64,000 nt of DNA, taken from the NCBI GenBank assembly GCA_023958095.1, contig JAMLGJ010000003.1:89472-153471 (forward strand), written 5' to 3'. Shown one piece after another: positions 1 through 8,187 of the stretch (positions are counted from its first letter, which is position 1; each line of letters begins with the position of its first letter). A model generated the notes under the pieces. It worked only from the letters and a program-made list of their open reading frames with translations, was not told the origin of the DNA and did not search any database. Source of the DNA: Microthrixaceae bacterium (lineage in GTDB: Bacteria > Actinomycetota > Acidimicrobiia > Acidimicrobiales > Microtrichaceae). The position numbers were made by a program, and so were the translations under genes.

Positions 1-336
1 GGTACCTGGGTGCCCGCCCACGACCGGCGTCTTCCGGCGAGGAAGCTCTGGATCGCCTTCGCCCTGCCCACATCGGGACGTCTGGTGATCGACGACGGAG
101 CGGTGGACGCACTGGTGGGTGGGGGCCGTTCCCTGCTCCCCGCGGGTGTCACCGGTGTGCAGGGATCCTTCGACGCCGCCGATGCGGTGGAGGTCGTCGA
201 CACCGAGGGGAGGATCGTGGCCAAGGGCATCGTGTCGGTCGACCACACCTCGGCGACCCGGGCCGCGGGTCGTCAGAGTGCCGAGGCGGGCATCGAGGAG
301 ATGGTGCACCGCGACGACATGGTCGTCCTGGCCTGA
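1..336 (+). CDS. proB: Glutamate 5-kinase, C-terminal part (5' end outside window)
   Basis: The reading frame is open from base 1 and ends at TGA 334-336, so only about 111 C-terminal residues are seen. They match the PUA domain that follows the kinase domain in ProB: an ARKLWIAF segment, then a DDGAVDAL helix, SLLPAGVTGV, and GRIVAKGIVSVD. ProB phosphorylates glutamate in the first step of proline synthesis. The next pathway gene, proA, lies about 9 kb downstream, so the pair is split by an unrelated minus-strand cluster. The kinase active site is not visible. Identity is by recognition of the PUA tail only. Confidence 0.85.
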   Translation, partial: GTWVPAHDRRLPARKLWIAFALPTSGRLVIDDGAVDALVGGGRSLLPAGVTGVQGSFDAADAVEVVDTEGRIVAKGIVSVDHTSATRAAGRQSAEAGIEEMVHRDDMVVLA

Positions 337-354
337 ACAGCGATCCTGGCCTGA

Positions 355-1134
355 TCAGCCTCCGGCGGCCGCAGTGCCCGAATCCGAGCCCTCCGACCCT
401 GCTGCGCCCGGCTCGGTGATGCCCAGCTTGGAACGGATCTCCGACAGGCGGGCCTGGGCCTCGGTGTGCATCGAGGCCTGCTCCACCTCGAGCATCTTGG
501 ACTCGACCGACATGTCCTGGAGCTCCGAGGCCCCCATGGCCTTCGCGTAGCGGGACTCGATCTTCTCCTGCACCTCCGCGAGCGTGGGCACGTCCTGGCC
601 CACCTCCTCGGTGAGGCTCGACATGGCGGTGTTCATCTGCTCGGCCATCTTCGCCTGGTCCAGCTGGCTCAGCAGCCGCTGCTTCTCGGCGAGCTTCTGC
701 TGCAGCAGGCGTGAGTTCTGCTGCACCGCACCCTTGGCCTTCTCGGCGGCATCGGTGGCCTGGAGGCTCATCGACTTCATGGTCTCCACCTCACGCTCCT
801 TGGCGATGAGCTGGTTGGCGAAGGCCTCGGCGGCATCGGTGAACTCTGCGGCCTTCTTGGCGTCCCCGGCCTTGGTGGCCTCCTCCGCCATGAGCACTGC
901 CTGGGAGGCGTTCCGGTTGAGCTTCTCGAGCTCCTCCAGCGCCGCGCTCAGGCGCATCTCGGCCTGCTTCTGGTTCGCGATCACGTTCGCGGCCTGCTCC
1001 TTGAGCCGGCGGTGCTGTTCCTGTGCCTCGGTGATGGCCTGTTCGAGCTGGACCTTCGGGTCAGCCTTCTCGTTGAACACGGACGACACCTTGGCGCCCA
1101 TGTACTTCCACCACTTCTTGAGCGACTTCCACAT
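355..1134 (-). CDS. pspA: PspA/IM30 family envelope-stress protein
   Basis: This 259-residue protein is almost entirely charged coiled coil, as in PspA/Vipp1 proteins. It opens with a short amphipathic segment (MWKSLKKWWKYMGAKVSS), followed by long Glu/Lys/Gln/Ala heptads to about residue 210 and a Gly/Ser/Ala-rich tail. The family forms peripheral scaffolds on the inner face of the membrane and counters membrane damage. An ATG seven codons upstream (1155) is open, but the ATG at 1134 follows a strong GGGAGG Shine-Dalgarno and begins the conserved amphipathic helix, so it is preferred. The gene lies 27 nt after murJ and is the last gene of the minus-strand cluster. Confidence 0.85.
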   Translation of the reverse strand: MWKSLKKWWKYMGAKVSSVFNEKADPKVQLEQAITEAQEQHRRLKEQAANVIANQKQAEMRLSAALEELEKLNRNASQAVLMAEEATKAGDAKKAAEFTDAAEAFANQLIAKEREVETMKSMSLQATDAAEKAKGAVQQNSRLLQQKLAEKQRLLSQLDQAKMAEQMNTAMSSLTEEVGQDVPTLAEVQEKIESRYAKAMGASELQDMSVESKMLEVEQASMHTEAQARLSEIRSKLGITEPGAAGSEGSDSGTAAAGG

Positions 1135-1161
1135 GTTGCCTCCCTGGGAGTCCAACCGAGG

Positions 1162-2895
1162 CTAGCTGCCGCTCCGGCCACTCCGGCGCCGCAGACCGGC
1201 GACGAGCGTCTGGATGGTGTCGTCGAAACCGTGGGGCCGCAGCACCCAGGTGCCCGCTGCGAACACCGGTACCGCGACCGCCAGGGTGACCAGGATCTGC
1301 AACAGCGGCCCGACCCCCACCACGTGGCGGAGCCACAGGGTGACCGTGGCCGATGCGGCGACAACCAGCAGGGACACCAGAACTCCCCGTCCGAACACTG
1401 CGAGGCCCCGGAGGGTGAGGGTGCGGTGCACGTGCCGGTTGAGCACCAGGACCGCTCCGATGGCGGCCACCACGTACGCCGCGGAGTAGGCGAGGGACAG
1501 CCCCGGCTCGTCGAACAGGGCGACGAACGGCACGACGAGCGCCACGTTCAGCGTGTTCTCGAACAGGTTCAACCAGAACGGAGTGCGTGTGTTGCGCCGC
1601 GCGTGGAATGCCCGCACGCAGTAGAGGAACGTCGCGAAGAACGGCAGGCCGATGCTGAAACCCGCGAGCATCCGTGCCGTGAGACGGGTGTCCTCGGCGG
1701 TGAACGAGCCCCGCTGCAACAACAGTTCGACCAGGGGTTCGCCGAGGAACAGGTAGGCGCCCGCCGCGGGGAGCAGGAACGTCAACAGAACGGCCAGGCC
1801 CTCGATGAACTTCTCCCGGAAGGCGATGACATCGTGCGCCCGGGCCGCTTCGGAGAGGTCGGGAAGGATCGCGGTCATGATCGAGACCGCGATCAGGCCG
1901 TAGGGCAGCTGGAAGAAGATGAACGCGTACTGGTAGGCAGAGACCGCCCCCTCGCCCGATCCCCGCGCGAGGGTGAGGATCACCAGCAGCGCGACCTGGT
2001 TGGCCGCGGCGAACCCGACGGTCCATCCCGAGAGCCGCAGGACCTTGCGCACTGCCGGGTGGCGCGGTTGGAACCTCCAGCGCAGGTCGATTCCCGCGCG
2101 ACGGATGGACGGCAGCAGCGCTGCTGCCATGGAGGCCACACCGGCGGTGGTGCCGAGGCCGAGCAGGTAGACCGTGAGCGTGGAGTCGTCGCCCGTGTGT
2201 CCGTTGGAGACCAGCCACCACACCGCCAGCCCCGCCACGGTGGTTACCAGGTTGGTGAGAACCGGAGCGAAGGCCGGGGCCGCGAAGTGGCGCCTCGCGT
2301 GCAGCAGGGCGGTGGCCAGCGTGGTGACGCCGTAGAAGAGGATCTGCGGCAGCAGCAGGGCCAGCAGGTCGTCTCCCAGCCTCAGCTGCTGCTCCCGTTC
2401 CGCTCCCTCCAACGGCAGGGCGAAGAGTTGGTTGATGAGCGGGGAGGCGAGCACCGCCAGCACGGTCAGCGCCGTGATCGCGACGAAACCGACGGTCACG
2501 ATCACCGACACCGGGTCGTCCCCCTCCTCACCCACCTCCAGCACCGGACGGCGCAGCTTGCGTCCGCCCTCCGCCGAGCTGGTGTGGATGAACATCGGCA
2601 CCAGCGTCGAGGAGAGCACGCCCCCCAGGACGAGCTCGTAGAGGATGTTCGGGGTCGTGTTCGCGAGGTTGTAGGTGTCGGCGACCTGGGTCAGTCCCAG
2701 CGCAGCTGTCAGGGCACTCACCCGGAGCAGTCCCGATGCGCGGGACAGCGCGGTTCCCACCGCGGGTGCAGCACTCGCCCTGAGCAGGCTCCGTGGCTGG
2801 TCGACGACCCCCTCTCCGGCCACTCCGTCCGGCGCGACCCCCTCGGCGGCGAGCGGGTCGGCGGTCGTGCCCCCGGTCTCCCCGTCGGTGCTCAA
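1162..2895 (-). CDS. murJ: Lipid II flippase MurJ (MviN family)
   Basis: This 577-residue integral membrane protein of the MATE-like MOP superfamily moves lipid II across the membrane for peptidoglycan synthesis. The MviN signature is clear: SRASGLLRVSALTAALG, then the ADTYNLANTTPNILYELVLGG region and SSTLVPMFI near residues 50-105. About 14 hydrophobic segments follow. A hydrophilic N-terminus of about 35 residues precedes the core. The start is TTG and overlaps the upstream stop (TTGA), so translation is probably coupled. In many actinobacteria murJ sits near the origin. Here it lies between a coiled-coil membrane protein and pspA, which hints at an envelope-maintenance operon. Confidence 0.92.
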   Translation of the reverse strand: MSTDGETGGTTADPLAAEGVAPDGVAGEGVVDQPRSLLRASAAPAVGTALSRASGLLRVSALTAALGLTQVADTYNLANTTPNILYELVLGGVLSSTLVPMFIHTSSAEGGRKLRRPVLEVGEEGDDPVSVIVTVGFVAITALTVLAVLASPLINQLFALPLEGAEREQQLRLGDDLLALLLPQILFYGVTTLATALLHARRHFAAPAFAPVLTNLVTTVAGLAVWWLVSNGHTGDDSTLTVYLLGLGTTAGVASMAAALLPSIRRAGIDLRWRFQPRHPAVRKVLRLSGWTVGFAAANQVALLVILTLARGSGEGAVSAYQYAFIFFQLPYGLIAVSIMTAILPDLSEAARAHDVIAFREKFIEGLAVLLTFLLPAAGAYLFLGEPLVELLLQRGSFTAEDTRLTARMLAGFSIGLPFFATFLYCVRAFHARRNTRTPFWLNLFENTLNVALVVPFVALFDEPGLSLAYSAAYVVAAIGAVLVLNRHVHRTLTLRGLAVFGRGVLVSLLVVAASATVTLWLRHVVGVGPLLQILVTLAVAVPVFAAGTWVLRPHGFDDTIQTLVAGLRRRSGRSGS

Positions 2896-3659
2896 CTCGC
2901 CCCGCCCATCGTGGTGGGGCCACCCGGGGCGGCCGGCCGGTCATCGGTCTCCTCGATCGCCAGCCGGAGGGCCTCGAGGTCTCCAACGATGCGTCCCACA
3001 TCGGAGTCCAGCTCGCCGAGGGCCTGCTCGTCGGCCTGTGACACAGCGAGCTCGACCGCCCTGGCGACCACTTCGTCAGTGCGCGCGTCCAACAGGACGA
3101 GCCGGTCGTAGGTGTCCTGGATGGTCGCGTCGAGGCGGGCCGCGGAGGCGAGCTGGGCCTCCATCGCTGCGATCGTCTCGGCCTTGGTGGCACCCTCGGG
3201 ACGGTTGCGGGCGTAGTGGAGCTCGCTCGATATCCGTGTCGTGTCGATCTGCTTGCGGCCCCGAGAGAGCAGGTTGCCGGCCTTCGCAATTCGCCAGGCC
3301 TCCGCGACCGCGGTGTCCAGTCGCTTCGCCACGCCGCCGAGGCGGTCCCTGAGCGGACCCTCCGCGACACCGCGGGTCGCCTCGTCGAAGTCGCGCCTGG
3401 AGTCCTGCACCTGTTCCACCGCACCCCGCCAGGGCTGGTCCAGGCTGCGCGGTGCGATGGCCGTGTCGCGTCCGCCACGCGCCCGTGGCACCGCGGCGAG
3501 CACCCTCGCCGCCCAGGCGGCCAGGCCGAGCAGGATCGACCAGGGGCCCATCCCGGCCAGGACACCCACCGACACGCCCGCCCCGGTGGCGACGATCGCA
3601 GAAGGGGAGGTGATCGCCCGTGCCACCCCCGGGGTGAGGAACCTGTCCCTGAATGACAT
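2892..3659 (-). CDS. Membrane-anchored coiled-coil protein of unknown function
   Basis: This 255-residue protein is not assigned to a named family. It has two adjacent hydrophobic stretches (about residues 18-60), then a cytoplasmic helical region rich in Arg, Glu and Ala. Parts such as AEAWRIAKAGNLLSRGRKQID and the RLDATIQDTYDRLVLLDARTDEVV segment have heptad character. Its layout resembles the N-terminal-hairpin plus coiled-coil proteins that accompany VWA and TelA/XpaC-type stress genes, but no motif proves that. It lies 17 nt after the VWA lipoprotein gene and overlaps murJ, so it is likely co-transcribed. A GGAG lies a few bases before the ATG. Confidence 0.7.
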   Translation of the reverse strand: MSFRDRFLTPGVARAITSPSAIVATGAGVSVGVLAGMGPWSILLGLAAWAARVLAAVPRARGGRDTAIAPRSLDQPWRGAVEQVQDSRRDFDEATRGVAEGPLRDRLGGVAKRLDTAVAEAWRIAKAGNLLSRGRKQIDTTRISSELHYARNRPEGATKAETIAAMEAQLASAARLDATIQDTYDRLVLLDARTDEVVARAVELAVSQADEQALGELDSDVGRIVGDLEALRLAIEETDDRPAAPGGPTTMGGAS

Positions 3660-3676
3660 CGCGGGACTCCAGCGCC

Positions 3677-5563
3677 CTAGAAGTTGCTGACCACGGCGGT
3701 GAACACCTCACCGATCGTGGTTGCATCCGACGCGGTGTACGCAGTGGCGTTGGAGGCCTCCGACATCTGCTCGAGGGCTCCGACGTCGGCGTCGGTGCCG
3801 TAGGCGATGGTGAAGACCCGCACCGGTGTGGCGTTCTCGCCGTCGGAGGTCCGGTTGAGTTCCTCGATGAGCGACGCGAGTTGGGAGTCGTCGTCGGCAG
3901 GGTCGCCGTCGTCGTTCATGCCGTCGGTGAGCACGACCACGGCGTTGATCATCGCCGGGTCGTAGTCGTCCACCATCTGTGCGTGGCTGTCGCCAACCAC
4001 CTCGTACAGCGGCGTGCCGTTCAGCGGGATGAGCGTGGAGACCTGGCTGCTCAGCCGCTCCCGGTTGTCCCCGACACGTTCGATGGGGGACAGGTCCTCA
4101 TATGAACTCGTCGTGTCCGAACTCGTCGCGTCCGAGGATCCGCCCAGGTCGGTGGTGAAGATGCGAAGGCCGACGAGGTCGTCGGACTTGAACTCCTCGA
4201 GCCCTTCGCGCACCGCGCGAACCGCCAAGTCTAGTTTGCTGCCGGCATCGGGGTTCCCCGGATCCGCCAGCTCACCCATCGAGCCGGACACGTCCAGCAC
4301 CATCAGCACCCTCGCGGTCTTCCGTTGCTGTGCCCAGGCGTCGAGCAACGCGACCAGAACCGGGCCGTCGGGCACGTCGAGCAGCGTCTGGGGCTGGTCC
4401 GGGTCGACTCCGTTAGCGACGTCTATGGGTGGACCGAGGGCGACCTCCGGGTTGCCCGGCCGGAATCCGAACTCGAGCACTTTCTCCTGGTTCTCGGGTT
4501 CGGAGACGTACTCGGTGAAGAGCTCGGCGCCCGCCTTCTCGTCCGCATCCACCCAGTCGCCGTCCAGCACGTAGAGCGGATTGTCGGAGTAGAGCGTGCC
4601 CTCGGTGGGATAGATCGCCACGAGCGGGATGCGCGGAGGGCGCTCCTCCTCCCCGGGCTCGAGCACGCCGTCGGGATTGCCGCGGTTGTAGTCGATGACC
4701 GACTTCTCCTCCACCGCCACCGCCGACGCGTAGGTGAGCGCGGTGCCCCTCTGGTCGGCCCGGAACCAGTTGTCGAGGAAGGTCATGGTGATGTCGCCGT
4801 AGTGCACCACGGCGGACTCGATGTCAGCACCGAACTGCTGCACCTCCGGCCTGGAGAGGTCCTCCAGGGTGAGCTCGTCGGAGCCGCCCGTGGCCGCGTA
4901 GTTCTGGGCGATGAGAGCCGAGAGCCCCGAGGTGGAGAAGTTCGGGTTGGTCTTGCCGAGCCTGAACGGACCCCATTCCGGATGGCCGACCGAGGCCCAG
5001 CCCTGCGGGTCCCGGGCGAGAGTGAGGATCTCCGACCAACCCACGGGGGTGTCGGGCCAGCCCAGCGCCTCCGCCATCGGTTGGGGCATCGCGATCACGA
5101 GCGGGGTGAGCATGAACGGAGTCGGGTCCTCGGCGGCCATTGGCGACTGACCGGAGTCCACGAGCCGTTGGTTGAGCACCTCTCCCCAGGCGCTGGAGGC
5201 GGGTGACCAGAGCACCGGTGCCGGTCCGCCGTCGGCCTGGTCGTCCCAGCCCTCCGCCAGGGCCGTGGCGGCAGCACCGGATGCCTTGGAGCGCACCCGT
5301 ACACCCACGCAGGTGCCATCCACCTCGGCCCCGGAGGCGTTGAAGTCCTCGGCGAGCTGCGTCAGCAGGTCGATCTTCTCCGATGAGACGGCGGCGTCGA
5401 CGACCACGCAGTCGGGGTCTATCCCGGTGTTGCCCGTGGCGCCGCCGCCGGCGAAGGGGTCATCGTCGCCACCACCGCACGCGGCGGCGATTGCCGCAGC
5501 TGCACAGAGCAGCACCACGAGGAGCCTCGGGCGGACGCGGGCCAGCATCATGCTGTTGGGCAT
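3677..5563 (-). CDS. Solute-binding-protein/VWA fusion lipoprotein
   Basis: This is a 628-residue two-domain exported protein. A basic start plus hydrophobic stretch (ARVRPRLLVVLLCAAAAIAAAC) with Cys29 gives a lipobox. Residues 30-400 resemble an extracellular solute-binding fold (WSPASSAWGEVLN, PTPFMLTPLVIAMPQ). A von Willebrand A domain begins near 417, with a complete MIDAS: D424-x-S426-x-S428, Thr517, and the LTDG aspartate near 547. The domain probably binds a divalent metal and a protein ligand outside the membrane. The frame is open to 5728, but that extension is arginine/proline-rich and lacks a signal peptide; the ATG at 5563 or the two at 5551/5548 fit better. It lies just downstream of another solute-binding-like gene. 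Its ligand is unknown. Confidence 0.82.
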   Translation of the reverse strand: MPNSMMLARVRPRLLVVLLCAAAAIAAACGGGDDDPFAGGGATGNTGIDPDCVVVDAAVSSEKIDLLTQLAEDFNASGAEVDGTCVGVRVRSKASGAAATALAEGWDDQADGGPAPVLWSPASSAWGEVLNQRLVDSGQSPMAAEDPTPFMLTPLVIAMPQPMAEALGWPDTPVGWSEILTLARDPQGWASVGHPEWGPFRLGKTNPNFSTSGLSALIAQNYAATGGSDELTLEDLSRPEVQQFGADIESAVVHYGDITMTFLDNWFRADQRGTALTYASAVAVEEKSVIDYNRGNPDGVLEPGEEERPPRIPLVAIYPTEGTLYSDNPLYVLDGDWVDADEKAGAELFTEYVSEPENQEKVLEFGFRPGNPEVALGPPIDVANGVDPDQPQTLLDVPDGPVLVALLDAWAQQRKTARVLMVLDVSGSMGELADPGNPDAGSKLDLAVRAVREGLEEFKSDDLVGLRIFTTDLGGSSDATSSDTTSSYEDLSPIERVGDNRERLSSQVSTLIPLNGTPLYEVVGDSHAQMVDDYDPAMINAVVVLTDGMNDDGDPADDDSQLASLIEELNRTSDGENATPVRVFTIAYGTDADVGALEQMSEASNATAYTASDATTIGEVFTAVVSNF

Positions 5564-5591
5564 CGGTGGGGAGTGAGGTGGTTGCTCTGGT

Positions 5592-6707
5592 TCATGAATC
5601 GCTCTCGAAACGCTCGTTGACGGTGTAGATGGTTCCCGGCGAGGGCAGCCCGGTCGAATCGGGCAGTTCGACCTCCGAGGAGAGCATCTGGGCCCCAATG
5701 CTTGCAGCTTCGGGTGCCCGGAGGTCACCTCCGGGGCCCACGACCCTCCAGCCGGTGGCCTCCAGGGAGTCGACGAGAACCTCGGCGCCCGTCGGTTCGC
5801 CCGAACCCAGGCGGTCCAGCACCGAGTCGAGAGCGGCTCGGTCGGAGGACCAGAGCCTCACGTCCGCGGTGGCGATCGGATCGGGGGCCAACACCGTGAG
5901 CGTGTCGGCCGAGGCGACGCCGGCGAGCTCCTCGATCGCCTCGGCCTCGAGGGCACCCACCACCGAGAGGCTCGCGGGACGCGAGACGAACTCGACCAAC
6001 GGTGAGGTCGACGAGGCGTTGGAGCCCGAGGTCTCAGCCAGGTGCGAGAACCATGAGGAGTACGCCGGATCGGCCAGGTCGTTGGTGGCGAAGTCGGTCG
6101 TACCGACCTCCGATGCCACCGCCTGGTTGACCACCGTCATGCCCGACGCGGCGGTCGGCTCCGGGAGCCCGATCTCGATCCTGCCCCACTGCGGCGAGCC
6201 GCCGAGCTCCGTCCAGGCGCTCCCCGCGGCGGCCCCGACGCATCCCCAGTCGGGCTGCGTGCAGGAGGAGCTGATCGCCTCCATGCGGTCGGTGCGGGCG
6301 ACCATCACGGCGGGGGAGCGACCGAGTACCCCGGTGGACTCGAGGTCCTCGAGGTTCGACGCACCCTCGGAGATGCCCGCGGCGGTGATCGCCGGCCAGT
6401 CGCCGGCGGCCAACCACGCGGTACCCGCGCCGAGGGTCACCGTCCCCGCGGCGATCGCCTCGGCGGTATCCGATTCGTCCTGCAGCGTGATCCTCACGCC
6501 CTCGAGTTCGCCGGCCAGGGAGTTGCACGCCGCGAGGAGCTGGGGTCCACAGATCAGTTCCAGGCCCGACCCGTCGGTGCCGTTGCCGTCGGTGTCGTTG
6601 CCGTCGGTGCCCGTCCCGTCGGTGCCGTTGCCGTCGAGCAGTCCCCGCACGAGCACCGCCAGCAACACCATCGCCACGGCCACCAGCAGCGCCAGGAAGC
6701 GCTTCAC
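5592..6707 (-). CDS. Secreted solute-binding-like protein with N-terminal repeat linker
   Basis: This 371-residue protein has a signal or anchor segment (MKRFLALLVAVAMVLLAVLV). Next comes a low-complexity linker of four GNGTD-type pentapeptides, then a globular domain. Phrases such as GRSPAVMVARTDRMEAI and the AIAAGTVTLGAGTAWLAAG region recall the type 2 periplasmic-binding fold of its neighbour, but it has no VWA domain. The linker is encoded by a 15-bp tandem repeat. GTG overlaps the stop of the AAA ATPase gene (GTGA), with GGAGG upstream, so the two are translationally coupled. It probably works with the VWA lipoprotein outside the membrane (inference from context). Confidence 0.7.
   Translation of the reverse strand: MKRFLALLVAVAMVLLAVLVRGLLDGNGTDGTGTDGNDTDGNGTDGSGLELICGPQLLAACNSLAGELEGVRITLQDESDTAEAIAAGTVTLGAGTAWLAAGDWPAITAAGISEGASNLEDLESTGVLGRSPAVMVARTDRMEAISSSCTQPDWGCVGAAAGSAWTELGGSPQWGRIEIGLPEPTAASGMTVVNQAVASEVGTTDFATNDLADPAYSSWFSHLAETSGSNASSTSPLVEFVSRPASLSVVGALEAEAIEELAGVASADTLTVLAPDPIATADVRLWSSDRAALDSVLDRLGSGEPTGAEVLVDSLEATGWRVVGPGGDLRAPEAASIGAQMLSSEVELPDSTGLPSPGTIYTVNERFESDS
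6571..6630 (-). repeat. Four 15-bp in-frame tandem repeats
   Basis: Four consecutive 15-bp copies of ccgtcggtgccgttg (plus strand) run from 6571 to 6630. Copies 1 and 4 are identical, copy 2 differs at one base, and copy 3 differs at three positions at its end. On the minus strand they encode Gly/Asn/Thr/Asp pentapeptides linking the signal segment to the domain of the secreted protein. Confidence 0.9.
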
Positions 6708-8149
6708 CGCCGGCCGTCCTCCATGGTGTCACTCCCGCCCGAGCGACGTCGGGGTGGCTCGTCGATCGAGTCGGCATCCGGGGGGATGTCGGTCTTCTCG
6801 ATCGTGGTGAGGGTTGCCTCGTCCGGGTCGTCGGTCGCAACCACACGCGACGCATGACGGTTGATCGAGGCTTCGAAGATGTTGCGCGCCAGACGGGCAT
6901 TGCCGAAACCCTTGCCGCGCGGAATGCTTCGCAGCAGGTCCGTGAGCGCCTCCTCCGCTTCGGGGGACAGGTGGTACCGGGCCCTGTTGCCCATCAGCCT
7001 CACGATCGCGAGCAGCTCATCGGTGTCGTAGTCGGGGAACTCGATCACCGTGGGCAGCCGGGACTGCAGTCCCGGATTGGCCGCCAGGAAGTCCGCCATC
7101 TCGTTCGGATAGCCCGCAGCGACCAGCACCACGCGGTCCCGCCGGTCCTCGATGAGCTTCACGATCTGGTCGATCGCCTCGATGCCGAAGTCGTTCTCGC
7201 CGCCCCGGGCAAGGGTGTAGGCCTCGTCGATGAACAGCATCCCCTCCTCTGCCGCGTCGAACGCGGCGGTGACCTTGGGGGCGGTCTGTCCGACGTATCC
7301 CGCCACGAGCCCCGCGCGGTCCACCTCCACGAGGTGGCCTCGTTCGACCACGCCGAGAGTCCGGAAGATCTGGGCCAACAGCCGGGCCACCGTGGTCTTT
7401 CCCGTACCCGGGTTCCCGGTGAACACCAGGTGGTGGGAGGTCTCGACCGGTGGGAGCCCGCGCTCGGCCCTGAGCTGCTGGACCCGCAGGAAGTCCGCAA
7501 CGAGGTGCACACGGTCCTTCACCGCGTCGAGGCCGACCAGGTCGTCGAGTTCCGCGAGCAGCTCCTCCATGGAACGCTTCGGCGGGTCTTCGCTCGGTGG
7601 TGGTGCGTCCGCTGCCGGAGGGCTCTGCGGGGTGAGGCTGCGGCCGTCCCCGCGCCGCTTCCTCAGGCCTGCCAGCAACCGTGTGCGCAGGGTGGCGATC
7701 GTCTCCAGCTCGTCGCGTGAGGTGACGACGTCCAGAGAGGCGATCACGTGGGCCACCTCCATCGTGCGCTGGTAGTAGACGTCGGCGAGCTCGGTGTCAT
7801 TGGCCTCGTCGGAGGCGACCAGCACCCGGAAGAGCTCCGTGTCGTCGTCCACCCAGGCCCGCCGCCCCGCGACCAACGAGGTGCCCCGGATGTCCGCCGG
7901 TGTGGCACGCAGGAGTGAGGTGTCGTCCATGAGTGGGCCGAAGGTGTCGATCAGCGCGTTCAACTCGTCGTCGGTGTGGCGACCGTCCGCATCGATCATC
8001 GCTGCACAGAGGGCGAACGCCTCGCTCGTGACGTCCCTCCGGAAGGTGCCCGGGTCGATCCCCTCCACACCGCGAGAGGCGCGCGTCAGCGCATCGGTGA
8101 GGTCATCGATGTAGGTCGCCACCACGGCGCCGAGCACGTCGCCGGACAC
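6704..8149 (-). CDS. TerB-like/CbxX-type AAA+ ATPase
   Basis: This 481-residue protein has an N-terminal helical region (about 35-135) with a TerB-like segment, ALCAAMIDADGRHTDDELNAL. A proline-rich linker follows, then a CbxX/CfqX (EccA-like) AAA+ module. Walker A is GNPGTGKT at 245-252, Walker B LFIDEAY near 305-311, and the family's GYVGQTA loop is near 284-290, with AAGYPNEM following. Such ATPases remodel partner proteins. The frame is open to 8980, but that part is antisense-frame noise over the HNH gene. GTG 8149 is chosen because TATCCT lies exactly 7 nt upstream. The stop overlaps the next gene, so it leads an operon with two exported binding proteins. Confidence 0.83.
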   Translation of the reverse strand: MSGDVLGAVVATYIDDLTDALTRASRGVEGIDPGTFRRDVTSEAFALCAAMIDADGRHTDDELNALIDTFGPLMDDTSLLRATPADIRGTSLVAGRRAWVDDDTELFRVLVASDEANDTELADVYYQRTMEVAHVIASLDVVTSRDELETIATLRTRLLAGLRKRRGDGRSLTPQSPPAADAPPPSEDPPKRSMEELLAELDDLVGLDAVKDRVHLVADFLRVQQLRAERGLPPVETSHHLVFTGNPGTGKTTVARLLAQIFRTLGVVERGHLVEVDRAGLVAGYVGQTAPKVTAAFDAAEEGMLFIDEAYTLARGGENDFGIEAIDQIVKLIEDRRDRVVLVAAGYPNEMADFLAANPGLQSRLPTVIEFPDYDTDELLAIVRLMGNRARYHLSPEAEEALTDLLRSIPRGKGFGNARLARNIFEASINRHASRVVATDDPDEATLTTIEKTDIPPDADSIDEPPRRRSGGSDTMEDGRR

Positions 8150-8156
8150 CGCGGCG

Positions 8157-8162
8157 AGGATA
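8157..8162 (-). promoter_or_regulatory. -10 element of the AAA ATPase operon
   Basis: TATCCT on the minus strand, seven bases before GTG 8149. It fits leaderless transcription and places the operon start between the HNH and AAA genes. Confidence 0.55.
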
Positions 8163-8187
8163 CCCCTCCGCCTCCCGGGGCCGTTGC

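Noticed and set aside
1012..3111. A 699-residue open frame on the plus strand opposite murJ
   Set aside because: Rich in Arg/Gly/Gln/His with no motif or membrane pattern; it mirrors murJ codons, as long antisense frames do in high-GC DNA.
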